Positions 14,050 to 19,404 of a stretch of DNA of 19,404 nt are shown piece by piece. Origin of the DNA: QNFN01 sp033722135 (GTDB lineage: Bacteria; Pseudomonadota; Gammaproteobacteria; QNFN01); the NCBI GenBank assembly GCA_033722135.1, contig JAWVZO010000033.1:1-19404 (forward strand), in the 5' to 3' direction. A model generated the notes under the pieces. The model saw only the letters and a program-made list of their open reading frames with translations, did not search any database and was not told the DNA's origin. Within the stretch, counting starts at the first letter, position 1, and every line of letters begins with the position of its first letter. The translations under genes and the position numbers were made by a program.

Positions 14050-15156
14050 CTACTGGGCCAGCCAGGCATTGAACCGGTTGAACAGTTCGTCGCGATAGTC
14101 GGCCCAGAACAGGTCGTTCTTCGGAATCGCGGTCTTGAAGTTCGGCCCGTAGGTCGGCATGTGCGGTTTCATGTCGATGCCCGTCTCGGCGTGGGTCGAG
14201 ACCAGCTTGGCAGAGGACTTGCGCGCCGGACCGTACGAGATGTACTTGGCCTGATCGGCGAGCCGCTTGGTGTCAGTCGCGAACGCAAGGTAGTCCTTGA
14301 CCTTTTCCATTTTGCCCTTCGGCACGACCCAACCGTCGAGCTCGAAGACCTGCGCGTCCCAGATGATCTCGAAGGGCTGGTCCTCCATCACCGCGGCGTT
14401 GAAGATTCGGCCGTTGTAGGCTGAGGCGAACGCCACCTCCTTGTCGGCGAGCAGCTGGGGTGGCTGTGCGCCCTCTTCCCACCAGATCACCTGATCCTTG
14501 ATGGTGTCGAGCTTGGCGAAGGCGCGGTCGACGCCAGCCTCGGTCTCGAGCACGTCGTAGACGTCCTCGGGCGCCACGCCATCGGCGACCAGCGCCCACT
14601 CCAGGTTATTGATCGGTTTCTTCTGGAGCGAGCGCTTGCCGGGGTAGTTCTTGAGATCGAAGACTGCCGCGATCGAATCGGGCTGCTTGTCCTTCGGGAA
14701 CATCTCGCTGTTGAAGGCGACGATGTTGGAGTAGACGATCTGCGCGACGAAGCACTCGCCGAGGGCGCCCTCGATGAAGTCCTCGGTCGGCGGCGTGCCG
14801 TCCGGGGCGTCCTTGAGTACCTCGTTGTGTGGAATCGGCTCGATCAGGCCCTCGTCGCAGGCGAGGATGGCGTTCTGCGGCAGCATGTCTACGAGGTCCC
14901 AAGTGACGTTGCCGGCCTGGACCTGGGCGCGCAGGCCCGAAAGACCGTTCTGCGCCTTGTCGACATTGATGATCTCGTCCCCGGTCTTCTCGCTCCAGGG
15001 ATCGTGGTAGGCCTTCTTCTGGCTCTCGCTGTAGGCGCCGCCCCAGCTGACGATGGTCAGCGTCTTCGCCACGGCCTGGCTGGCCGGCACCGACAGGCCG
15101 CATGCGGCCACGACGAGGGCGGCTACGGTGGTGGTCTTGAATCGCTTACTGTGCAT
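14050..15156 (-). CDS. PotD-like periplasmic solute-binding protein
   Basis: This 368-residue extracellular binding protein belongs to the spermidine/putrescine-type family. The N-terminus MHSKRFKTTTVAALVVAACG continues to SQAVA, giving a basic region, a hydrophobic core and a likely signal peptidase I site after A30. The mature protein opens with TLTIVSWGGAYSESQKKAY, the conserved first strand of this family. NAILACDEGLIEPI (95-108), SNIVAFNSEMFP (143-154) and EVAFASAYNGR (240-250) are further family segments. AGGAG lies 5 bases before ATG 15156, the best ribosome site in the operon. Longer upstream frames lack a signal peptide. Substrate is not assigned; polyamine, opine or amino-acid derivative are all possible. 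Stem-loops lie on both sides of the gene. Confidence 0.92.
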   Translation of the reverse strand: MHSKRFKTTTVAALVVAACGLSVPASQAVAKTLTIVSWGGAYSESQKKAYHDPWSEKTGDEIINVDKAQNGLSGLRAQVQAGNVTWDLVDMLPQNAILACDEGLIEPIPHNEVLKDAPDGTPPTEDFIEGALGECFVAQIVYSNIVAFNSEMFPKDKQPDSIAAVFDLKNYPGKRSLQKKPINNLEWALVADGVAPEDVYDVLETEAGVDRAFAKLDTIKDQVIWWEEGAQPPQLLADKEVAFASAYNGRIFNAAVMEDQPFEIIWDAQVFELDGWVVPKGKMEKVKDYLAFATDTKRLADQAKYISYGPARKSSAKLVSTHAETGIDMKPHMPTYGPNFKTAIPKNDLFWADYRDELFNRFNAWLAQ

Positions 15157-15174
15157 GACATCTCCTGTGGTGTC

Positions 15175-15217
15175 CGCTCCGGGACAAATCGTTTTCGGGA
15201 AACCCGCGCCCGGAGCG
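15175..15217 (-). other. Intercistronic stem-loop before the binding-protein gene
   Basis: CGCTCCGGG (15175-15183) and CCCGGAGCG (15209-15217) form a perfect 9-bp stem around a 25-nt loop that contains a smaller CGGG-AAA-CCCG hairpin (15196-15206). It lies between the ATPase stop and the ribosome site of the binding-protein gene. It could mark mRNA processing, stabilise the 5' end of the binding-protein message, or attenuate transcription. Confidence 0.45.
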
Positions 15218-15247
15218 CTTATCGGACGGGAATCCCTCGAGAGGTGT

Positions 15248-16342
15248 TCAGGCGTCGAGCGCCCGGCAGTCCTCCGCACGCCAGCCGACACGTACCCGCT
15301 CGCCGCGCTTGAGGAAATCGTGATCCTGGTTGTTCGGGATCTTGATGACGAAGTCGTTGTTGCCGCACACCTCGACCCGCGTCCGGAGGTGATCGCCCAT
15401 GTAGATCACCTCCTTGACCAGGGCCTCGAAGATGTTCTGGCAGTCACTTTCCTGCGGGTTGACCGTCACGCGCTCGGGCCGGAGCGACAGCGTCGTCGCC
15501 TCGCCTTTGCCGGAGACGTTGACCGCCAACGCGCGGACCGTGCCGCCGTCGTTCTCCAGATCCACGATGCAGTGACCGTCCTCCGTGTCCCGGACGGTGC
15601 CAATCAGGCGGTTGTTCTCGCCGATGAAATAGGCGACGAAGGCGTTTTCCGGCTCCTCGTAGAGGACATCGGGCGCGGCACACTGCTGGACCACGCCGTC
15701 GTTGAACACCGCGATGCGGTTCGACATGGTCAGCGCCTCGGACTGGTCGTGCGTCACGAAGATCACCGAGATGCCGATCTCCTCGTGGATGTGCTTGATC
15801 TCGAGCTGCATCTCCTCGCGGAGGTTCTTGTCGAGCGCACCGAGCGGTTCGTCCATCAGCACGAGATCCGGCTCGAACACCAGCGCCCGGGCCAGCGCGA
15901 CACGCTGCTGCTGACCGCCGGAGAGCTGTGCGGGGCGGCGGGTACCGAATTCACCGAGTCGAACCATGTCGAGCGCGTTCTGCACCCGTTCGTCGATCTG
16001 GCTCTTGTCGACCTTGCGCACCTCGAGGGGGAACGCAAGGTTCTCGGCCACGGTCATGTGCGGAAAGAGCGTGTAGTTCTGGAACACCATGCCGATGCCG
16101 CGCTTGTGTGGCGGCACGTTCGTGATGGGCGTGCCGTTGAGCAGGATGTCACCGTGCGTGGGCGTCTCGAAGCCGGCCACCATCATCAGGCAGGTGGTCT
16201 TGCCCGACCCCGAGGGGCCGAGCAGCGTCACGAATTCGCCGCGCTCGACCTCGAGATTGAAATCCTTGACGACCAGCGTTTCGCCGTCGTAGCTCTTCTG
16301 CACATTCTGGAAGTTGACGATGATATCGTTCTGATCGCTCAT
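15248..16342 (-). CDS. PotA-like ABC transporter ATP-binding protein
   Basis: This 364-residue ATPase energises the importer at the cytoplasmic face of the membrane. The nucleotide-binding domain has Walker A GPSGSGKTT (42-50), Q-loop Q88 in MVFQNYTLFP, signature LSGGQQQR (140-147), Walker B LVLMDE (160-165) with catalytic E165, a D-loop (GALD) and switch H198 in THDQ. A C-terminal TOBE-type domain follows (about 285-360) with the LSLRPERV motif usual in PotA/MalK-like proteins. It is the first gene of the operon; the start ATG 16342 has a weak ribosome site. Gene order is ATPase, binding protein, permease, permease. A strong sigma-70-like promoter lies about 105 bp upstream. Confidence 0.94.
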   Translation of the reverse strand: MSDQNDIIVNFQNVQKSYDGETLVVKDFNLEVERGEFVTLLGPSGSGKTTCLMMVAGFETPTHGDILLNGTPITNVPPHKRGIGMVFQNYTLFPHMTVAENLAFPLEVRKVDKSQIDERVQNALDMVRLGEFGTRRPAQLSGGQQQRVALARALVFEPDLVLMDEPLGALDKNLREEMQLEIKHIHEEIGISVIFVTHDQSEALTMSNRIAVFNDGVVQQCAAPDVLYEEPENAFVAYFIGENNRLIGTVRDTEDGHCIVDLENDGGTVRALAVNVSGKGEATTLSLRPERVTVNPQESDCQNIFEALVKEVIYMGDHLRTRVEVCGNNDFVIKIPNNQDHDFLKRGERVRVGWRAEDCRALDA

Positions 16343-16661
16343 CGGAATCCGTTGTTGTGAGAATTTTGCTCGGGTGATTTCGACGCGCGCACACGGACGG
16401 GCGATCGAACTATCGCGAACACGAAGTGGCTTGAATATTCTCGATTCATTTAAACAATAGGCTTGCTTATTCGCAGCGTCAAGACGATCTGGACATGGAA
16501 GTCACCGTTTTTCAGGTCAAAATCCCGAAAGTCGCCGCCGTCGCTCGTCGAAATCGTGTACGGACACGAACACCCGGTGTCACTGGGACCGGCGCGATCT
16601 GGTTCCATCCTGTACCCTTTGCTGTTCGACATTAACTATACGACCGGGGGGAAGGAACGAC
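16343..16661. other. 319-bp divergent intergenic region
   Basis: The region separates the minus-strand ABC transporter operon from the plus-strand methyltransferase. It is clearly less GC-rich than its surroundings, especially 16430-16475. It holds the minus-strand promoter at 16454-16482 and an 8-bp palindrome GAATATTC just downstream of it, a possible operator. On the plus strand only a weak -10-like TATACG at 16637-16642 is visible. A 60-codon minus-strand frame here has no ribosome site and is not called. Confidence 0.55.
16454..16482 (-). promoter_or_regulatory. Sigma-70-type promoter of the ABC transporter operon
   Basis: On the minus strand TTGACG (16482-16477) and TATTGT (16459-16454) are separated by exactly 17 bp, the optimal spacing. 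They match the sigma-70 consensus at 5 of 6 and 4 of 6 positions. Transcription would start near 16447, giving a leader of about 105 bases before the ATPase ATG. GAATATTC (about 16433-16440) lies near the start site. Confidence 0.6.
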
Positions 16662-17288
16662 ATGACACAACGCAAACCGATCCACGATCGGGTGCTCAAT
16701 GCGAGCGGCAAGGAGGAACTCGCGGCGGCCTACGGCGAATGGGCCGACCATTTCGACCACGACCTGCTCGACGAACTCGGCTACGTGGCGCCGGCGCTGG
16801 CGAGCGAGCGCTTCTCGAAACACGTCACCGACGAGACGGCACGGATTCTCGACGCTGGATGCGGCACCGGCCTCGTCGGGGAACGCCTGGAAGACGCCGG
16901 TTACCGTCATGTCGTCGGCCTCGATTTCTCGGAGGCGATGCTCGACAAGGCACGCGACAAGGAGGTCTACGAGGCGCTGCACCGCGCCGATCTGACCGCC
17001 CGGCTCGAATTCCCGGACGACAGCTTCGACGCCGTGATCAGCGTCGGCACCTTCACCTGCGGTCACGTCGGCCCCGAGGCCCTCGACGAACTGATCCGCG
17101 TCACCCGGCCCGGTGGCTGCATCTGTTTCACGGTACGCGAGCAGGCCTGGCACGAGGAGGATTACCGCAGCCGTCTCGATGCCCTTCGCGAGCGCGGCCT
17201 GTGGCAACGAGTCGAGGAGCGGACGATGCCCTACATCGAGGACGAGGGCGCGGATTGCCGTCTCTGCATCTACCGCGTCAACGCCTGA
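16662..17288 (+). CDS. Class I SAM-dependent methyltransferase (METTL27/WBSCR27-like)
   Basis: This 208-residue Rossmann-fold methyltransferase shows motif I ILDAGCGTG (62-70), acidic D88 in VGLDFSEAML for the SAM ribose, and motif II FDAVISVGTF (122-131) followed by LIRVTRPGGCICFTVRE. The N-terminal VLNASGKEELAAAYGEWADHFDHDL resembles the WBSCR27/METTL27 group, whose substrate is unknown to me. An AAGGA ribosome site sits 5 bases before ATG 16662. It is divergent from the ABC operon and followed by a hairpin, so it may be a single-gene unit. Methyl transfer is well supported; the acceptor is not. Confidence 0.88.
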   Translation: MTQRKPIHDRVLNASGKEELAAAYGEWADHFDHDLLDELGYVAPALASERFSKHVTDETARILDAGCGTGLVGERLEDAGYRHVVGLDFSEAMLDKARDKEVYEALHRADLTARLEFPDDSFDAVISVGTFTCGHVGPEALDELIRVTRPGGCICFTVREQAWHEEDYRSRLDALRERGLWQRVEERTMPYIEDEGADCRLCIYRVNA

Positions 17289-17303
17289 ACCGCCAACGGC
17301 GCG

Positions 17304-17320
17304 TGCACGGGTCCCGTGCA
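17304..17320 (+). terminator. Hairpin after the methyltransferase gene
   Basis: TGCACGG (17304-17310) and CCGTGCA (17314-17320) form a 7-bp stem with a 3-nt loop, 15 bases after the methyltransferase stop. There is no T-run. Position supports a terminator or 3'-end protection role. Confidence 0.35.
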
Positions 17321-17504
17321 GCGATCGCGTCGTGCTCCGCCGTCTCCACCCACGGCTGGGCCGGGCCAGCGAGGTGCCGCACCGGAGACGCCGATCGGAT
17401 CACGATGGTGGCCGGTTACATCGGCGCCACGGCGCACCAGCGCGTTGCATTGCGCAACCTGCTGATCGAAACTCGCATGCTCGAACCAAGGTGAGGTCAC
17501 GAAG

Positions 17505-19133
17505 ATGAGCAGTTCGCCCTACGATCTGGGACTCGATCGTAATCCCGCCAACCACGTTCCGCTGACTCCACTCAGCTTCCTGGAGCGCACGGCGGCGATC
17601 TTCCCCGACCGGATCGCCGTCGTCCACGGCGAAACCAGGCGCACCTGGGCCGAGACCGAGGTCCGCTGCCGACGCCTCGCCTCCGCCCTCGCCGCCCGGG
17701 GTATCGGTCCGGGGGATACCGTCGCGGTGATCGCGGCCAACACGCCCGAACACCTCGAGGCCCACTTCGGGATCCCGATGTGCGGCGCGGTGCTCAACGC
17801 CATCAACATCCGTCTCGATGCCGAGGCGATCGGCTTCATACTCCAGCACGCCGAGGCCAAGGTGGTGATCTGCGACCGCGAGTTCTCGGAGGTCGTCAAG
17901 CGCGCCGTCGGCATGCAGTCCACCCGGCCGCTGGTCGTCGACATCGACGACCCCGCCTATGAGGGGGGCAGGCTCATCGGCTCGATGACCTACGAGGAAC
18001 TGCTCGCCAACGGCGATCCCGGATACGAGGCGCGCCGCCCCGGGGACGAGTGGGAGGCCATCTCGCTCAACTACACCTCGGGGACCACCGGCAATCCCAA
18101 GGGCGTCGTCTATCACCACCGCGGCGCCTACCTCAACGCCCTCGGCAACGTCCTCGCCTGGGACATGCGTCGCCATCCCGTCTACCTGTGGACGCTGCCG
18201 ATGTTCCACTGCAACGGCTGGTGCTTTCCCTGGACGCTCGCCGCGGTGGCCGGGACCAGCGTCTGTCTGCGCCAGGTCCGCACGGACGCAATTCTCGATA
18301 GCATCCGCGCCGAGGGCGTCACCCACTTCTGCGGCGCCCCGATCGTACTGAACATGATCGCCAACGCGCCCGCGGAGATGAAGGCGGGCATCGATCACCA
18401 GGTCGAGGTGATGACCGCGGCCGCGCCGCCCCCGGCCTCGATTCTCGAGAAGATGGACGCGATGGGTTTCCACGTCACCCACGTCTACGGGCTCACGGAA
18501 ACCTACGGCCCGGCCGTGACCTGCGAGTGGCACGAGGAGTGGGATGCGCTGCCGCCGGGTGAACGCGCCGAGATCAACTCCCGGCAAGGGGTCCGCTACC
18601 CGGTGCTCGACGGCTTGATGGTCGCCGATCCCGAGACGCTGGAGCCGGTCCCGGCCGACGGCGAGAGCCTCGGGGAGATCTTCTTCCGCGGCAACATCGT
18701 CATGCGCGGCTACCTGAAGAACCCGTCGGCGACCGATGCGGCCTTCTCCGGCGGCTGGTTCCACAGCGGCGACCTCGCGGTCATGCACCCGGACGGTTAC
18801 CTGCAGATCAAGGACCGCACCAAGGACATCATCATCTCCGGCGGGGAGAACATCTCGAGCGTCGAGATCGAGGGCGTGCTCTACCGCCACCCGGCAGTCA
18901 TCGAGGCGGCCGTCGTCGCCCGCCCGGACGAGAAGTGGGGCGAGACACCGTGCGCGTTCGTGACCCTGCGCGACGACGCGACCGTCGATGCCGAGGAGAT
19001 CATCGCCTTCTGCCGCGACCACATGGCCCACTTCAAGGCGCCGAAAACGGTGATCTTCGGCCCCCTGCCGAAGACCTCGACCGGCAAGGTGCAGAAGTTC
19101 CTGCTCCGCGAGCAGGCGCGGGAACTCGACTGA
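17505..19133 (+). CDS. AMP-forming acyl-CoA synthetase (DmdB-like)
   Basis: This 542-residue cytoplasmic enzyme of the ANL superfamily activates a carboxylic acid to its CoA thioester through an acyl-adenylate. Core motifs are intact: P-loop YTSGTTGNPKG (190-200), VYGLTETYGP (327-336), GWFHSGDL with D423 for the ribose, hinge region KDRTKDIIISGGENIS (436-451) and the C-terminal catalytic K528 in PKTSTGK. The length and LPMFHCNGWCFPWTLAAVAGT segment fit the group containing medium-chain acyl-CoA ligases and DmdB (methylmercaptopropionate-CoA ligase of DMSP catabolism). The other dmd genes are not visible, so substrate stays open. GAGG lies 8 bases before ATG 17505. It is convergent with a partial gene across a hairpin. 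Confidence 0.92.
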   Translation: MSSSPYDLGLDRNPANHVPLTPLSFLERTAAIFPDRIAVVHGETRRTWAETEVRCRRLASALAARGIGPGDTVAVIAANTPEHLEAHFGIPMCGAVLNAINIRLDAEAIGFILQHAEAKVVICDREFSEVVKRAVGMQSTRPLVVDIDDPAYEGGRLIGSMTYEELLANGDPGYEARRPGDEWEAISLNYTSGTTGNPKGVVYHHRGAYLNALGNVLAWDMRRHPVYLWTLPMFHCNGWCFPWTLAAVAGTSVCLRQVRTDAILDSIRAEGVTHFCGAPIVLNMIANAPAEMKAGIDHQVEVMTAAAPPPASILEKMDAMGFHVTHVYGLTETYGPAVTCEWHEEWDALPPGERAEINSRQGVRYPVLDGLMVADPETLEPVPADGESLGEIFFRGNIVMRGYLKNPSATDAAFSGGWFHSGDLAVMHPDGYLQIKDRTKDIIISGGENISSVEIEGVLYRHPAVIEAAVVARPDEKWGETPCAFVTLRDDATVDAEEIIAFCRDHMAHFKAPKTVIFGPLPKTSTGKVQKFLLREQARELD

Positions 19134-19151
19134 GGGCGTCTCTCCTCAGTC
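19128..19151. terminator. Bidirectional hairpin at convergent gene ends
   Basis: GACTGAGG (19128-19135) and CCTCAGTC (19144-19151) form a perfect 8-bp stem with an 8-nt loop. Each arm contains a stop codon: TGA 19131-19133 of the acyl-CoA ligase and TGA (19148-19146) of the convergent gene. It probably ends or protects both transcripts; there is no clear T-run. Confidence 0.5.
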
Positions 19152-19404
19152 CTTCGCCCGCGGCACCGTCTCCGGACGGCGCAGGAGATCGACACGCATC
19201 GGCTGGGCGAACTCCGCGCCGTCGGGGCCCAGATGCGCCTCGAAGGCGGCGCGCACCCGGGCGCGGAGGGCGTCGTCGAGGCGATGCTCGGTATGCGTCG
19301 CCTGCAGCATGCGGCGGTCGAACTCGGCGAAATCCGCGAAGCGTACCGGCGCCCGGAAGAAGATCTGCCGCACGGGTTCGAGCAGGCCCGCCCGGATCGC
19401 GCGG
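19146..19404 (-). CDS. C-terminus of probable class I SAM methyltransferase (partial)
   Basis: The last 85 or so residues of a protein that continues beyond the right edge. The visible part begins RAIRAGLLEPVRQIFFRAP and continues with RFADFAEFDRRMLQATHTEH, then an Arg/Ala-rich helix and FEAHLGPDGAEFAQPMRVDLLRRP. I recall this combination as the C-terminal tail of a SAM-dependent methyltransferase family, but the SAM-binding motifs lie outside the window, so the call is tentative. The frame has no internal stop. The GTG at 19373 is an ordinary valine codon rather than the start, since the same frame continues upstream with similar composition. Confidence 0.55.
   Translation of the reverse strand, partial: RAIRAGLLEPVRQIFFRAPVRFADFAEFDRRMLQATHTEHRLDDALRARVRAAFEAHLGPDGAEFAQPMRVDLLRRPETVPRAKD

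Noticed and set aside
15053..16360. 435-codon plus-strand open frame
   Set aside because: Complement of the ABC ATPase and the start of the binding-protein gene. Both true genes have full motifs and good context.
16450..16632. 60-codon minus-strand ORF in the divergent intergenic region
   Set aside because: No ribosome site, it overlaps the well-formed promoter at 16454-16482, and the sequence has no recognisable features.
17400..19031. 543-codon minus-strand open frame
   Set aside because: It lies antisense to the acyl-CoA ligase, whose motifs are complete. The translated product is Asp/Gly/Val/His/Arg-rich, as expected for the complement of a GC-rich gene.
1..19404. tRNA, rRNA, CRISPR, insertion sequence or prophage features
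   Set aside because: I found no cloverleaf-type sequences, regular spaced repeats, transposase-like genes or terminal inverted repeats flanking a gene.

Overview
This window looks like a piece of a GC-rich gammaproteobacterial chromosome. The threonine aldolase strongly resembles the Pseudomonas LtaE type, and the polyamine-type ABC operon, SPOR protein, HIT protein and AlaX-type editing protein fit the same group. A halophilic or marine member of the Chromatiales/Ectothiorhodospiraceae or a relative is my guess, not something the sequence proves. Coding density is high, strand switches are frequent, and I see no mobile elements, tRNA or rRNA genes, CRISPR arrays or prophage genes. The only strongly AT-rich stretch is at the left edge (about 61-135).

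Layout: (1) 1-44, the N-terminus of an unidentified minus-strand gene, preceded by an AT-rich promoter-like island. (2) 135-2088, a tightly overlapping minus-strand operon, read in the order SPOR-domain membrane protein, Mut7-C RNase/ubiquitin-like/zinc-ribbon protein, DUF123 GIY-YIG-like protein. (3) 2089-2524, noncoding with two GC-rich hairpins. (4) 2525-4495, minus strand: a threonine aldolase followed by an EamA (DMT) transporter. (5) 4744-9091, plus strand: an NAD-dependent formate dehydrogenase of two subunits, a NuoE-NuoF fusion (beta) overlapping a Mo/W-bisPGD catalytic subunit (alpha) with Cys in the active site. (6) 9134-11088, plus strand: HIT hydrolase, AlaX-like alanyl-tRNA editing protein and a YfcE-like metallophosphoesterase. 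(7) 11093-16342, minus strand: a polyamine-type ABC importer (ATPase, binding protein, two permeases), then a 43-residue membrane peptide and an ArsC-family reductase. Its promoter is readable at 16454-16482. (8) 16662-19133, plus strand: a SAM methyltransferase and a DmdB-like acyl-CoA ligase. (9) 19146-19404, the C-terminal end of a minus-strand protein, probably a methyltransferase.

Functionally the window is mostly metabolic housekeeping. Formate oxidation makes NADH, threonine aldolase makes glycine and acetaldehyde, a polyamine or similar cation is imported, short or medium acids are activated to CoA thioesters, and mischarged alanyl-tRNAs are hydrolysed. The parts least explained by known biology are the SPOR/Mut7-C/DUF123 operon, the 43-residue membrane peptide behind the permease, the roughly 140-residue periplasmic insert in the first permease, and stem-loops on both sides of the binding-protein gene. 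Both convergent gene pairs end in an inverted repeat that contains or touches the two stop codons.
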